Of a stretch of 64,000 nucleotides of DNA, positions 17,717 through 27,633 are shown piece by piece; positions within the stretch are counted from its first letter, which is position 1; every line of letters begins with the position of its first letter. A program made the translations under genes and the position numbers. This stretch comes from Thiothrix sp. UBA5583. Lineage in GTDB: Bacteria; Pseudomonadota; Gammaproteobacteria; Thiotrichales; Thiotrichaceae. The notes under the pieces were generated by a model. It made no database searches. It worked only from the letters and a program-made list of their open reading frames with translations, and was not told the DNA's origin. The stretch is taken from contig DILV01000038.1 in the NCBI GenBank assembly GCA_002425225.1, positions 62,001-126,000 of the forward strand. Reading direction: 5' to 3'.

Positions 17717-19969
17717 TCACCCCGTCAACGTAACAAACACCTGCGTCATCCTTTCCGGCAACCGCTGTACATTATCCACCACGGTAACGCGCTTGCCGAA
17801 AATATCCCGCACATATTCATCCGCTCGCGGATCAAGGCTAATGCAATAGCTGTAAATGCCTTTCTGATCCAGTTCTTTCACCGCTTGGCGCATATCTTGC
17901 GTCAATAATTGCGGGTCATCCACATCAATATCCGACGGTTCGCCATCGGTTAAAATCAGCAGCAGTTTTTTATCAGCCTGTTGATGCTCCAGATAATGCG
18001 CCGCATGGCGAACCGCCGCACCCATCCGCGTCGAATACCCCGCCTGCATCGCTGCCAGCCGCCCCTTCACCTCATCGTTCCAGTGTTCCTTGAAACCCTT
18101 GATGTGCTGGTAACGCACCTCATGGCGCGTATTGGACGCAAACCCGGCAATCGCAAACGGGTCGCCCAACGCCTCAATCGCATACGCCAGCAACGACACC
18201 GCTTCCTGGCTCAGTTCCAGAATGCTTTGCGTGCAGCCTTCCGGCGTTTCGCTGATCGAAGCCGACAAATCCAGCAGCAGCATCACCGCGATATTGCGCC
18301 CGTCATGCTTGTGGCTCATATTGATGCGCGGGTCAGGGTTCGCCCCGCCCTTGAAATCAATCAGCGAACGGATCGCCACATCCAAATCCAGCTCGCTGCC
18401 TTCTTCCTGATAGCGTACCCGCGTGTAATTTTGCGGCTTCAACAAATCCACAATCTGCTTCAAACGCTTCGCCAACGCCGCGTGTTTTTGCAACAGCGCA
18501 TCAATCACTGCCGGATTACCCGCCGGATGCAAACTTTCATACACGCTTGTCCAATCCGGTCGATAGGTCTGCGTGCTGTAATCCCACTCAGGGTAATGGC
18601 GCGGTGGCAAACCGGATTGTTCGTTTTGCTGCGCGGTTTGCTTGTGTTCGTCGAAGAATTCTTCGTCGTCGCTTTCCTCGATGTACTGCCACAAATGGCG
18701 GTTATCATCGCGGTAAGGAATGGCGGTATGGTTGAAATACACGCTCGGCAACTGGTCAGTTTGCAAGCGCGTCTGTGCCACAAACGAAATCGCCACAGTC
18801 ACCATATCCGCCGTCGTCGCGTTGCCTTCTGCCATTTTTGCGTGGAACTTGCCCGCAAATTCATTGATTTTCGCGTTCTGATAGCCATGCGCCGGATTCA
18901 AAATCGCCCAGGACAACATCGCCAACCGATGCCGGAAGCAAGATTCGGTCTTGGAATCGCACTCGTTTTCCAGCGGGGCAGGGTGCAACGCCGTGAATAT
19001 CCGCCGTAAACCGGGATATTCCTGCATTGCCAGATATTCCACCCGACTGTCTTCGAGGCGTTCAATCGCAATGCGCTGCTGTGGGCTGAAATTATCTGCC
19101 ACCACTTTATGCGTCCAGCGTTGATGCGCCGCCATGTGCGCCAACACCGCGCGGTAACGGTCAATCCCCGTCACACCGTGTGCATCGTCGAACACATCGG
19201 GAATGCGCATCCCGTATTCATCAAAGTACGGTTGCTGTTCGCGCACATCGCGGAAATCCACCGAATACGGCACGAGGTATTCGTGGCTCTGCCAACAGGC
19301 TTGCAAATACAAATTCAGCTTGCGCTCGTTATGCGTAAACAGTGTGCCGTGGCGTTCGTGCTGCAACATCGCCTTGGCATCAGCGGATTGCAGGCTGAAA
19401 TACTCTTCTTGCCGATGCGGGTGTTTGCCGTAGTTGCGGATGCCGTAGTCGATCCAGTTTTTCAAGCCGCCCAAGGCTAACTGGCTCATTAAATAAGGCA
19501 TTTGTTCCAGCAATTTGGGCAAGCCGGGGCTGGGGATGGTGGTGTGGAAACCGTGGATCGAACCTGTGGTGCGCTCCATCATTTCAAACAGCAGGGCGAT
19601 GTAATGCCCAACCAATTCCTCGCTTTCGAGACGGCGGCATACGTCGGGTAGGGTCTGCAAGAAGATGGGAATAATGCGCCCGTTCGGGGTACGCGAGATT
19701 TTCCACACCGCTTGGCTAACACGGGTCAACATTCCTTCGCCGAGCTTGTGGGCGATGACCGGCATTTCTTCCAGATAGGTCAGCACGGGGTCGAAACCGC
19801 GCCCGATTTTGCACACCAACGACGCACCGTCGAGGTAATCCTTGATGCCTTGCTCGCTCAACAGCGCGAGTGCGTCCTGCATACAGGCGGCGAAGGCTTC
19901 ATCAAGCTGCTTGAAGTTGCAGCTTAGTTGGGCGCGGTAACGGGCGATGGTTTCGTTGGCTTCTTGCAT
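17717..19969 (-). CDS. cbbO: CbbO, VWA adaptor of the form II RuBisCO activase
   Basis: CbbO works with the AAA+ ring CbbQ to remove inhibitory sugar phosphates from RuBisCO. The 750-residue protein has a long helical N-terminal part and a C-terminal VWA domain whose MIDAS begins LLLDLSASISE near residue 564 and continues to ILTDGEPSD. It is the last gene of cbbM-cbbQ-cbbO, beginning after a palindromic repeat downstream of cbbQ, with GGAG ahead of its ATG. In Acidithiobacillus, paired QO complexes are specific for form I or form II RuBisCO; position here suggests the form II partner. The 213-base AT-rich gap downstream (17504-17716) shows nothing else. Confidence 0.92.
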   Translation of the reverse strand: MQEANETIARYRAQLSCNFKQLDEAFAACMQDALALLSEQGIKDYLDGASLVCKIGRGFDPVLTYLEEMPVIAHKLGEGMLTRVSQAVWKISRTPNGRIIPIFLQTLPDVCRRLESEELVGHYIALLFEMMERTTGSIHGFHTTIPSPGLPKLLEQMPYLMSQLALGGLKNWIDYGIRNYGKHPHRQEEYFSLQSADAKAMLQHERHGTLFTHNERKLNLYLQACWQSHEYLVPYSVDFRDVREQQPYFDEYGMRIPDVFDDAHGVTGIDRYRAVLAHMAAHQRWTHKVVADNFSPQQRIAIERLEDSRVEYLAMQEYPGLRRIFTALHPAPLENECDSKTESCFRHRLAMLSWAILNPAHGYQNAKINEFAGKFHAKMAEGNATTADMVTVAISFVAQTRLQTDQLPSVYFNHTAIPYRDDNRHLWQYIEESDDEEFFDEHKQTAQQNEQSGLPPRHYPEWDYSTQTYRPDWTSVYESLHPAGNPAVIDALLQKHAALAKRLKQIVDLLKPQNYTRVRYQEEGSELDLDVAIRSLIDFKGGANPDPRINMSHKHDGRNIAVMLLLDLSASISETPEGCTQSILELSQEAVSLLAYAIEALGDPFAIAGFASNTRHEVRYQHIKGFKEHWNDEVKGRLAAMQAGYSTRMGAAVRHAAHYLEHQQADKKLLLILTDGEPSDIDVDDPQLLTQDMRQAVKELDQKGIYSYCISLDPRADEYVRDIFGKRVTVVDNVQRLPERMTQVFVTLTG

Positions 19970-19987
19970 AATTGACTCCGGGAATTA

Positions 19988-20097
19988 CCCCTCACCCCAA
20001 CCCCTCTCCCTCAAGGGGAGAGGGGCTAAGAAAGGAATGCCATTATTCTCTTGTTCCCCCTCGCCCCTTGAGGGAGAGGGGGCTAGGGGGTGAGGGG
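19988..20097. repeat. Paired inverted GC-rich repeat between cbbQ and cbbO (form II cluster)
   Basis: Two inverted arms of about 31-34 bases bracket a short unrelated centre. Each arm reads CCCCTCACCCC, a short variable piece, then TCTCCCTCAAGGGG, and each arm can also fold on itself around CTCAAGGGGAG or CCCTTGAGGG. In the cbbQ-cbbO transcript it would form a large hairpin that could stabilise or process the mRNA. Confidence 0.85.
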
Positions 20098-20104
20098 TTT
20101 CTTC

Positions 20105-20908
20105 CTACCCAAAAATCGCGTCAATCGCGTGGTTCAAGGTGCTGCGGATGTCGGCATCATCGGTGATCGGGCTGACCAGTGCCATGCGGCAAGCGTCACC
20201 GGCGGCAATCCCGTCGCGCATCAAATTGGCGGCGTACACCAGCAAACGGGTGGAAATGCCTTCGTCCAGCCCATGCCCTTTTAGGTTACGGGCGGTGTGG
20301 GCAATCTTCACCAGCTTATCCGCCATTGCCGCGTCCACCTTTGCTTCATTTTGCAAAATGGTGGATTCCACTTCAGCAGCGGGGTAATCAAAATCGAATG
20401 CCACGAAGCGTTGCTTGGTGGACTGTTTCAAATCTTTCATCAGGCTTTGGTAGCCCGGATTGTAGGAAATCACCAACTGAAAATCGGGATGAGCCTGTAC
20501 CAACTCGCCTTTTTTATCCAAGGGCAAGGTGCGGCGGTGATCCGTCAGCGGGTGAATGACTACGGTAGTATCCTGGCGTGCCTCAACGATTTCATCGAGG
20601 TAGCAAATTGCGCCAATGCGGGCGGCGGTGGTCAATGGGCCATCCAGCCAGCGTGTGCCATTGGCTTCGAGTAAATAGCGTCCGACCAGATCGGAGGCGG
20701 TCATGTCTTCGTTGCAAGCGACGGTAATCAGTGGCTTGCCGAGTTTCCACGCCATGTGTTCGACGAAACGCGATTTGCCACACCCCGTTGGACCTTTCAC
20801 CATCACGGGCAAGCGGGAACGGTACGCAGCTTGGTACAGTTCGACTTCGCGTCCGGTGGCTTGGTAGAAGGGTTCGTGTTGGATGGTGTATTGGGTAGCG
20901 TCGGTCAT
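20105..20908 (-). CDS. cbbQ: CbbQ, AAA+ ATPase of the form II RuBisCO activase
   Basis: A MoxR-type AAA+ protein of 267 residues that powers remodelling of inhibited RuBisCO together with CbbO. The Walker [11 protein letters not shown] is at residues 39-48, Walker B is in the [15 protein letters not shown] region, and the sensor area includes [12 protein letters not shown], followed by [16 protein letters not shown]. It lies between cbbM and cbbO on the same strand and is separated from each by a palindromic repeat. It is close to the second CbbQ at 26017-26829, so the two clusters arose by duplication or by separate gain of related modules. Confidence 0.95.
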   Translation of the reverse strand: MTDATQYTIQHEPFYQATGREVELYQAAYRSRLPVMVKGPTGCGKSRFVEHMAWKLGKPLITVACNEDMTASDLVGRYLLEANGTRWLDGPLTTAARIGAICYLDEIVEARQDTTVVIHPLTDHRRTLPLDKKGELVQAHPDFQLVISYNPGYQSLMKDLKQSTKQRFVAFDFDYPAAEVESTILQNEAKVDAAMADKLVKIAHTARNLKGHGLDEGISTRLLVYAANLMRDGIAAGDACRMALVSPITDDADIRSTLNHAIDAIFG

Positions 20909-20938
20909 GGGTGGGATTCCGATAAAGGTTCAAGATTA

Positions 20939-21044
20939 CCCCCCACCCTAACCCTCCCCCGCAAGGGGGGAGGGAAAAGATGCGCTCCCAATTACCCTCT
21001 TGCTCCCTTCCCCCCTTGCGGGGGAAGGGTCGGGGATGGGGGGG
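20939..21044. repeat. Paired inverted GC-rich repeat between cbbM and cbbQ
   Basis: The left arm (CCCCCCACCCT, CCCTCCCCCGCAAGGGGGG) and the right arm (CCCCCCTTGCGGGGGAAGGG, GGGGATGGGGGG) are inverted copies about 30 bases apart. It is the GCAAGG-loop subtype of the repeat. Sitting just after the RuBisCO gene, it could protect the cbbM message and limit read-through into cbbQ. Confidence 0.85.
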
Positions 21045-21064
21045 CTTTCACTGTAGCTTGCGGC

Positions 21065-22444
21065 TTACTTGTGTACGCCCAGCTTTTCGCGCCAGCCTGG
21101 GTAGATCTTGTCAGCATCGCCAGGGAATGACTCGAATGCGCGAGCAAATTCTTTGTGCTCTTTCGCAAATTCAATCGGGTCAGCACCGGATTTCCAGCAC
21201 TCATAGGATTGACGCAAGGAGATTGCGCCAGCCGCTGGGCTGTCAATGTGACCGTAAGAACCACCACCGGAGGTGTTGATGACGTTACCGTGACCCAAGT
21301 TCTCGAAGAAGCCCGGCAGACGCAGTGCGTTCATACCGCCAGAGATGATTGGGGTAGTTGGCTTCATGCCGTACCACTTCTGGAAGTAGACCGGCCCTTG
21401 GCACTCGTCACGCTCAATCATGTACGCGATCAGTTTGTCGCTGGCGTCGCCTTCCATTTTACCATAGCCCATGGTGCCGACGTGGATGCCGGAAGCACCT
21501 TGCAGGCGGGACATTTTCGCCAGCACGAACGCAGTGTAACCACGTTTGGCGGATGGGGAAGTGACCGCGCCGTGACCAGCACGATGGTAGTGCAGGTATT
21601 GGTTAGGGTATTGACGGCGTGCAGTGGTTACCATGCCAGGGCCACCGACGTAACCGTCAACCAGGAACGCAACCTTGTCCGCATCCGGCCCGAAGGTTTC
21701 GAGGATGAAGTCAGCACGGGCGCACATCTCGTAGTGGTCGTCAGCGGTGATATTGGCAGAGAAGATTTTGGCTTGCCCGGTTTCGTCTTGCGCACGTTTC
21801 ATGGCGTCATATACAAGTGGGTAAACTTTTTTCGCTGGGCAGAATACCTGGTTGCCTTGCGGTTCATCGTTCTTGATGAAGTCGCCACCGAGCCAGAACT
21901 GGTAAGCAGCGTGGGCGAACGGCTCAGGGCGCAGACCCAGCTTGGGCTTGATGATGGTGCCTGCGATGTAACCACCGTCCTTGACCGGGCGACCGAGGAT
22001 GCGCCACATATCGGAGATGTCTTTGGATGGGCCATCGAACAACTGGATAGCCCGCTCAGGCATGTAGAAGTCATACATCTTGGCGTGTTCAACGTCGCCC
22101 ATGCCTTGGTTGTTACCGATAACCAGTGTCAGGAACGACACCAGCATCATGCGGCCATCGGTCACATTGCGGTCGAACAAATCCAGTGGGTAGGCAATAC
22201 GCATTTCTTCAGTGGCTTCGTCGATATGGTACACCAACGCATCCACGCCTTTGGTGAAGTCGTCAGTGGTGCATACTTCAACGTTAGTGCCGGTGGAAGA
22301 TTCAGCGGCGAAATGTGCAGCAACTTCCAGATAACCGTAGCCAGCCGCAGGCTTCATTTTGTAGGCAACCAGAATGTGCTTGCCGCCTGCAATCAGATCT
22401 TCTTCCTTCAAGCTAAGATCAGCGTAACGTCCAGATTGGTCCAT
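21065..22444 (-). CDS. cbbM: RuBisCO form II large subunit
   Basis: Fixes CO2 onto ribulose 1,5-bisphosphate as a dimer of large subunits without small subunits. The 459-residue protein has AESSTGTN near residue 47, IKPKLG with catalytic K166, and [10 protein letters not shown] with carbamylated K191 and metal ligands D193 and E194. The form II numbering matches that of Rhodospirillum exactly. The ATG at 22444, preceded by GAGGAG, gives the usual [10 protein letters not shown] start; a start five codons upstream is unlikely. It is the first gene of cbbM-cbbQ-cbbO and is divergent from a cbbR gene. Form II enzymes suit high CO2 and low oxygen. Confidence 0.97.
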   Translation of the reverse strand: MDQSGRYADLSLKEEDLIAGGKHILVAYKMKPAAGYGYLEVAAHFAAESSTGTNVEVCTTDDFTKGVDALVYHIDEATEEMRIAYPLDLFDRNVTDGRMMLVSFLTLVIGNNQGMGDVEHAKMYDFYMPERAIQLFDGPSKDISDMWRILGRPVKDGGYIAGTIIKPKLGLRPEPFAHAAYQFWLGGDFIKNDEPQGNQVFCPAKKVYPLVYDAMKRAQDETGQAKIFSANITADDHYEMCARADFILETFGPDADKVAFLVDGYVGGPGMVTTARRQYPNQYLHYHRAGHGAVTSPSAKRGYTAFVLAKMSRLQGASGIHVGTMGYGKMEGDASDKLIAYMIERDECQGPVYFQKWYGMKPTTPIISGGMNALRLPGFFENLGHGNVINTSGGGSYGHIDSPAAGAISLRQSYECWKSGADPIEFAKEHKEFARAFESFPGDADKIYPGWREKLGVHK

Positions 22445-22517
22445 GGTTTCTCTCCTCAAGGTATGGATAGATAAGGTTCAATAACTTTCAATTAGCGCAA
22501 GTATAAGTGATGCTTAA

Positions 22518-22532
22518 TATAATGAAAACTCA
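22518..22532. promoter_or_regulatory. Candidate CbbR-binding site upstream of cbbM
   Basis: The 15 bases TATAATGAAAACTCA lie in the cbbM-cbbR intergenic region, 74-88 bases before the cbbM start. Thirteen of the 15 also occur at 29280-29294 in the other cbb intergenic region. On the other strand the site starts TGAGTTTTCATTA, which fits the LysR T-N11-A rule. Assignment is inferred. Confidence 0.5.
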
Positions 22533-22612
22533 TTTGTTCTTACTTAAACATCAGGTTTTATTATGTTACAGTGATAGCAAGAAACCCTGAATTTCCGAGT
22601 GGATTAGTCAAG

Positions 22613-23536
22613 ATGCACATCTCATTTCGCCAGATCCAGATCTTCCAGACCGTTGCCCAGACGGAAAACTTCACCCGCGCCGCCGAATTGTTGCACATGA
22701 CCCAACCCGCTATCTCGATGCAGGTCAAGCAATTGGAAGATAACGTAGGGTTGTCTTTGTTTGAGCGTCAAGGTAAACGCATTGTAATGACGGCGGCAGG
22801 GCGGGCGATGCACACCTACACCTGCGAGATTGCAGCAAAATATCAGGGTATGGTGGAAACGCTTGAAGAACTCAAGAATGTTCATCAAGGCTATATCAAG
22901 GTTTCCGCTGCCAACACGTCGATTTATTTCATCACCCGGATGTTGGCGGGTTTTTCACAACAGAATGAAGGCATTACCGTTTCTCTCAATATCACCAACC
23001 GCAAGACCTTGGTGGAACAATTGCAGAATTATGAGGCAGATTTGGTAGTGATGGGCGAGCCGCCGTCGAATCTGGACTTGCATTCGCAACGCTTGATGTG
23101 CAATCCACTGGTGCTGATTGCGCCTGCCAATCATCCGTTAGCGGGACAAAAGGACATTCCGGTGTCTGCGATTATTGGCGAAAAGTTTGTGGTGCGCGAG
23201 CCTGGGTCGGGAACACGCGCCGCGATTGAACGGTTCTTTGCCGAACACGGGCATACCTTTACCAGTACGCTGGAAATGGGTAGCAATGAGTCGATCAAGT
23301 ATTCGGTGATTGCGGGGCTGGGCTTGGGGATTGTGTCGTTACACAGTATTCAGTTGGAAATAGAAACGCATTCGCTGGCAATATTGGATGTGGTCGGTTT
23401 CCCCATCCAGCGCTACTGGCACATCGTGACGCGGGAGGGGAAATGGCTTTCCCCAGCAGCGCAGGCGTTCAAGGAATACGTGATCGCGGAAGCAGCGACG
23501 TATTCGCAGGATTATCAGCAGTTGTTGCTGGCTTAG
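22613..23536 (+). CDS. cbbR: LysR family regulator CbbR (beside cbbM)
   Basis: A 307-residue LysR-type activator with the winged helix-turn-helix at residues 1-60 (ISFRQIQIFQTVAQTENFTR, TQPAISMQVKQLE) and a two-lobed effector domain with LVIAPANHPL-like and REPGSGTRAAIERF segments typical of CbbR. It is divergent from cbbM and should control it in response to Calvin-cycle metabolites. The ATG at 22613 gives a normal LysR start; an in-frame GTG at 22571 would add 14 unusual residues. Its stop is three bases from the convergent end of the second cbbO. Confidence 0.9.
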   Translation: MHISFRQIQIFQTVAQTENFTRAAELLHMTQPAISMQVKQLEDNVGLSLFERQGKRIVMTAAGRAMHTYTCEIAAKYQGMVETLEELKNVHQGYIKVSAANTSIYFITRMLAGFSQQNEGITVSLNITNRKTLVEQLQNYEADLVVMGEPPSNLDLHSQRLMCNPLVLIAPANHPLAGQKDIPVSAIIGEKFVVREPGSGTRAAIERFFAEHGHTFTSTLEMGSNESIKYSVIAGLGLGIVSLHSIQLEIETHSLAILDVVGFPIQRYWHIVTREGKWLSPAAQAFKEYVIAEAATYSQDYQQLLLA

Positions 23537-23539
23537 ACC

Positions 23540-25885
23540 CTACTTCGTCAAACTCGCAAACAACAGCGGCAACTGCTCCGGCAACCGCTCCACATGGTCA
23601 ATCACCGTGTAATTATTCTGCCCAAAAATCCGCTTCACATAATCATCGGCGTGTGGGTCAAGCGTCAGACAGTAGGTTTGCACACCCGTGGCATACAACT
23701 CCTCCACCGCCTTTTTCGCGTCGAAACGCAAATGCTGCGGGTCGCGCTCGTCAATATCCGCTGGTTCGCCATCCGTCACCAGCAGCACCAGCTTGCGGCG
23801 TTCCGGTTGCTTGTGCAAATGGTGGGCGGCATGGCGTAACGCTGCCCCCATGCGGGTGGAAAGCCCGCCCTTCATCCCCGCCAGCCGTGATTTGGCCTCA
23901 TCATCAAAATGCTGATTAAAATCTTTCAAGCGGAAATACTGCACATCATGCCGCCCATCCGACGCAAAGCCGTGAATCGCATACGGGTCGCCGATGCCTT
24001 CAATCGCGGTTGCCACCAAGGTGGAAGCTTCACGGGTCAATTGCAGCACTGTTTTGTCTGAACCTTTCATCGCCTCATTGGTCGATTCCGACAAATCCAG
24101 CAATACCACTACAGCTAAATCACGGTTTTTGATGACATTGCGCATCGTAATGCGTGGGTTGGGCTGTTCACCCATGCGTAGCGAAATCATCGCATCCACT
24201 GCCGCATTGATGTCGATTTCATCACCATCTTCCAAACCACGTTGGCGCTGCACACCTTCGGGGGTCAGCAAGTCGATAATTTGCTTGATGCGGTGCGCTA
24301 CCGGACGGTAAGCGTCGATAATGGCGCGAATATCATCAGGATCACCGCGTTGCTGACGTTTTTCGTACACCGTCACCCAATCGGGGCGGTGTAACTGAAT
24401 GTGGTAATCCCATTCGTGATAATGAAACGGTTCAGAAACTGGCTCTTTACCCCACATCTCATTGAAAGTCTTGGTGTTGTCGGTCAAATCGTCTTCATAC
24501 GGACGCATTTCGGTGGAACACGTCCAGATTTCCTGTGCGTCATCGCCCGCCAGTTCGCAATCGACCTCGTTCGCCATCATCATCACATTGACTTGGCGGC
24601 GTACCTGACGCTGGCTGGCAGGGACGTATTCAAACCCGACATCCCACGTCATTTCTTCCATCGTCCAGACATAACGGTTGTCATCGCGGTAGGGGATGCG
24701 GATGCGCTCCAGAATCCGCAAACTCGGCACTTCACGCCGCCCGGCAAACAGGTTGTACAGCTCCACGCCCATCAGCCACGAGAACTGCCCGTCATCCTGC
24801 TTGTCGGCAATATTGGCGTGGAATTTCGCCACGAAAGCACTAATCGCCTCATCACCCTTGCCTGTGACCAGCTCATCCAACAACATCAGCGCGATGTTTT
24901 CCAGCAAACGCATGGTCGGGTGTTCCACCGCCCCGTCATAATTCGCGGTCAGCAGCCGACTCCACAAGGTCTTTAGCCCCGGAAAGGCTTGCGTGGCTTT
25001 GTATTCGACCCGCGCATCTTCCATAAAACCAATGAAAAACAATTGCGCAGGGCTAAGTTGTTCCGCCGACAATGCCTTGCGGGTATACATCAAATGCGCA
25101 GCCATGTGCGCAGCGGTAGCGCGATACAATTCCAGCCCCGGAATATCGCCGATGTCATCCACCGCATCCGGCATGTGGAAAATGCGGTGTTCGATGTAAG
25201 GGCGAAAATCGGTGTAATCCGCACCCGTCGGACGCAGGAAGAAATCCCGTCCCCACAACGCCCGCAGGTAGAAATTCAATTTGCGCTGGGTTTTGACGAA
25301 CAGCACGCCCCGGCGTTCTTTCTGCAACGTCGCACGGCTATCCGCTGATTCCAAATCAAAATACTTGGTGAGGTTATTGAAATCGCGGCGGTAGGCTTGC
25401 GCCCCAAAATTCGCCCAACGACGCAAGCCGCTCAAGGTCAGTTTGGAGAGCAATTCATCCATGTGATTCAGCATCGGGCGCAAGCCACGTGCTGCGGTCG
25501 AGGCAAACTGGTGGATAAAGGTCAGGTAGCCGCGCACCAGTTCCGCATCGCCCAAGTGACGCGAAGCGGTAGGCAGGCTGGAAATCATCAGGGTAATGAC
25601 TTCGCCCGATACCATCGACGACAGTTTCATCGCCGCCGTGACCACATCGGGGATAATGTCTTCGCCGCATTCTTTGGCAACCAGCGGCATTTCCTGCAAA
25701 TAGGTGATGATCAGGTCTTCGCCGCGCCCCAGTTTCTGAATGGCTTTTGCACCGTCCAGATAATCTTGCAACCCGCCGGGCGACATCACCCGCGTGGCTT
25801 CTTGGTAGGAACCATCGAGGACATCACGCACGCGCGGCGTTATTTTTTCGAGGAACTCCCGATATTCTTCAAGATGGATTGCCAT
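23540..25885 (-). CDS. cbbO: CbbO, VWA adaptor of the form I RuBisCO activase
   Basis: The 781-residue paralogue of the CbbO at 17717-19969. It has the same helical N-terminal architecture (VRDVLDGSYQEATRV, DGAKAIQKLGRGEDLI) and a C-terminal VWA domain with MIDAS VVLLDLSESTNEAM and the later LVTDGEPADIDE. It ends the cbbL-cbbS-ORF-cbbQ-cbbO cluster, so it should serve the form I enzyme with the adjacent CbbQ. It is longer than its paralogue, mostly in the region before the VWA domain. Confidence 0.92.
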   Translation of the reverse strand: MAIHLEEYREFLEKITPRVRDVLDGSYQEATRVMSPGGLQDYLDGAKAIQKLGRGEDLIITYLQEMPLVAKECGEDIIPDVVTAAMKLSSMVSGEVITLMISSLPTASRHLGDAELVRGYLTFIHQFASTAARGLRPMLNHMDELLSKLTLSGLRRWANFGAQAYRRDFNNLTKYFDLESADSRATLQKERRGVLFVKTQRKLNFYLRALWGRDFFLRPTGADYTDFRPYIEHRIFHMPDAVDDIGDIPGLELYRATAAHMAAHLMYTRKALSAEQLSPAQLFFIGFMEDARVEYKATQAFPGLKTLWSRLLTANYDGAVEHPTMRLLENIALMLLDELVTGKGDEAISAFVAKFHANIADKQDDGQFSWLMGVELYNLFAGRREVPSLRILERIRIPYRDDNRYVWTMEEMTWDVGFEYVPASQRQVRRQVNVMMMANEVDCELAGDDAQEIWTCSTEMRPYEDDLTDNTKTFNEMWGKEPVSEPFHYHEWDYHIQLHRPDWVTVYEKRQQRGDPDDIRAIIDAYRPVAHRIKQIIDLLTPEGVQRQRGLEDGDEIDINAAVDAMISLRMGEQPNPRITMRNVIKNRDLAVVVLLDLSESTNEAMKGSDKTVLQLTREASTLVATAIEGIGDPYAIHGFASDGRHDVQYFRLKDFNQHFDDEAKSRLAGMKGGLSTRMGAALRHAAHHLHKQPERRKLVLLVTDGEPADIDERDPQHLRFDAKKAVEELYATGVQTYCLTLDPHADDYVKRIFGQNNYTVIDHVERLPEQLPLLFASLTK

Positions 25886-25909
25886 AGTTGCCTGCCTGTC
25901 TCCGAAATT

Positions 25910-26004
25910 ACCCTCACCCCAACCCCTCTCCCAGAGGTAGAGGGGCTAAGAAAACACCCTCTTGCTCCCCCTCTACCTCTGGGAGAGGGGGCTGGGGGTG
26001 AGGG
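25910..26004. repeat. Paired inverted GC-rich repeat between cbbQ and cbbO (form I cluster)
   Basis: Left arm CCCTCACCCC...CCCCTCTCCCAGAGG and right arm CCTCTGGGAGAGGGGG...GGGGGTGAGGG are inverted copies around an A/T-richer centre. The loop is AGAGGTAGAGG-like here, unlike the CAAGG loop of other copies, so the arms have diverged together. It occupies the same junction as 19988-20097 in the form II cluster. Confidence 0.85.
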
Positions 26005-26016
26005 TCTTCTTCTTTA

Positions 26017-26829
26017 TTACCCAAAGAACGTCTGTACCGCTGCGTTCAATGTATCCCGCATATCCGGGTCGTCAGTCAACGGTGTCACCATTGTCATTGA
26101 ACACGCCGCTAACGGTGTCACCCCTTTGCCGATCAATTGTCCTGCGTAAACCAATAAGCGGGTGGAAATGCCTTCATCCAGCCCGTGACCTTTGAGGTTA
26201 CGCGCACGGTGGGCAATTTGTACCAGTTTCGCCGCCGTCTTTTCATCCACGCCGGATTCTTTGGCAACGATGGCAATTTCAATCGCCTCACGCGGGTAGT
26301 CAAAATCCAGTGCGCCAAACCGTTGCTTGGTGGATTGCTTCAAATCCTTCATCAGGCTCTGGTAGCCGGGGTTGTAGGAAATGACCAACTGGAAATCGGG
26401 GTGCGCATTCACCAGTTCGCCTTTTTTGTCCAACGGCAAGGTACGGCGGTGGTCGGTCAGCGGGTGAATCACGACGGTGGTATCTTGCCGCGCTTCCACG
26501 ATTTCATCCAAATAGCAGATTGCGCCCATGCGTGCCGCCGTTGCCAGCGGGCCGTCTTGCCATTTCGTGCCATCTTTATCGAGCAGGAAACGCCCCACGA
26601 GGTCGGAGGCGGTCATGTCTTCGTTACAGGCAACCGTGATCAGCGGGCGTTTTAGCCGCCAGGCCATGTGTTCGACGAAACGCGATTTACCACAACCGGT
26701 CGGGCCTTTGAGCATCATCGGCATCCGTGCGCTGTAAGCCGCTTCATAAAGCGCAATTTCGTCGCCAACTGCTTCGTAATAAGGTTCGTGTTTAACGGTG
26801 TATTGGTTTGGGTCAACGGATGCAGACAT
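26017..26829 (-). CDS. cbbQ: CbbQ, AAA+ ATPase of the form I RuBisCO activase
   Basis: A 270-residue AAA+ protein of the MoxR group with Walker [11 protein letters not shown] (42-51), Walker B in [15 protein letters not shown], and [20 protein letters not shown]. It pairs with the CbbO encoded downstream to reactivate form I RuBisCO. A well placed AGAGGA precedes the ATG. It follows a 104-residue ORF after cbbS, 30 bases away, so all are likely one transcript. Confidence 0.95.
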   Translation of the reverse strand: MSASVDPNQYTVKHEPYYEAVGDEIALYEAAYSARMPMMLKGPTGCGKSRFVEHMAWRLKRPLITVACNEDMTASDLVGRFLLDKDGTKWQDGPLATAARMGAICYLDEIVEARQDTTVVIHPLTDHRRTLPLDKKGELVNAHPDFQLVISYNPGYQSLMKDLKQSTKQRFGALDFDYPREAIEIAIVAKESGVDEKTAAKLVQIAHRARNLKGHGLDEGISTRLLVYAGQLIGKGVTPLAACSMTMVTPLTDDPDMRDTLNAAVQTFFG

Positions 26830-26859
26830 GGCTAATCCTCTTGAAATTCTGTGAAGTTT

Positions 26860-27174
26860 TTAATCTTCGTAGTCGGTTTCGTGTTCGCCCGACCAGCCTG
26901 CCGCGCGTGCTTTAGCAATCGCGGCACCGTGAATTTGTTGGTGGCGTGCTGCCAACTCAGGGGGAAGGCGGCTGACTAGACAGCCGTATTTGTCCCACTC
27001 GGCATTAACCTTTTGCAGCAAAGCGTCAATCCCGGCTAGGTTCCAATTTTGACAGGTTTCGGTTTCGGGAATCAGGCCAAAGACCCACGCATCGCGGATA
27101 ATCTTACCAATCGTGGTCATGCCACCGTTGATGTCATTGTCGATGCCGATGTAACGGTCGGGTTTTGTTGCCAT
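26860..27174 (-). CDS. Small conserved-looking protein in the form I RuBisCO operon
   Basis: The 104-residue soluble protein starts MATKPDRYIGIDNDINGGMT, contains KIIRDAWVFGLIPETETCQN and ends acidic (EHETDYED). I do not recognise a named family. A GAGGAG lies upstream of the ATG, and the gene is tightly set between cbbS (71 bases) and cbbQ (30 bases), so a role in RuBisCO assembly, activation or the carboxysome-free form I complex is likely by context only. The form II cluster has no counterpart. Confidence 0.8.
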   Translation of the reverse strand: MATKPDRYIGIDNDINGGMTTIGKIIRDAWVFGLIPETETCQNWNLAGIDALLQKVNAEWDKYGCLVSRLPPELAARHQQIHGAAIAKARAAGWSGEHETDYED

Positions 27175-27245
27175 GAAACGGTACTCCTCTAGCGATTAAT
27201 GTGGGGGGGTATTGTATACACCCCCACACACTGTCACCTAATCAA

Positions 27246-27602
27246 TTAGACAGTTTTACCGCGATAGATAACCATCGAAGCACCCGCACATTGTGCGTAG
27301 TTGTCCAAGCCGAGCAGACGAACGTGGTTGTTCGGGTGCGCAGCGTGGCAGTTTTCGAGTTCTGCCAAAATGGTGTCAACGTTGGTTTCGCCGAACATTG
27401 GCAGTTTCCACATGTACCAGTAGCTGCCGGAAGCATTTTCTGGCTCAGTGTGTTCGATAGACGGATTCCAGCCTTTGTTAACGATGTACTGGATTTGCTT
27501 GCGTGTTTGATCCGAATTCATCGCTGGCAGGTAAGAAAAAGTTTCAAACTTGCGGCTTTCGGGATTGCTCAAGCTTGATTTGTAGTCTTGCATATCACTC
27601 AT
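27246..27602 (-). CDS. cbbS: RuBisCO form I small subunit
   Basis: The 118-residue small subunit of the L8S8 enzyme. It has the proteobacterial form IA pattern: [53 protein letters not shown] and [15 protein letters not shown]. The ATG at 27602 is nine bases after GGAG and gives the usual form IAq start; ATGs at 27608 and 27617 are less well spaced. It follows cbbL across a palindromic repeat. Confidence 0.97.
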   Translation of the reverse strand: MSDMQDYKSSLSNPESRKFETFSYLPAMNSDQTRKQIQYIVNKGWNPSIEHTEPENASGSYWYMWKLPMFGETNVDTILAELENCHAAHPNNHVRLLGLDNYAQCAGASMVIYRGKTV

Positions 27603-27633
27603 TTTCATAAACTCCAAAATTTAGGTTAAGAAT

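Noticed and set aside
21155-22474. Long open frame antisense to cbbM
   Set aside because: The cbbM product is unmistakable on the other strand; this frame reflects its codon bias.
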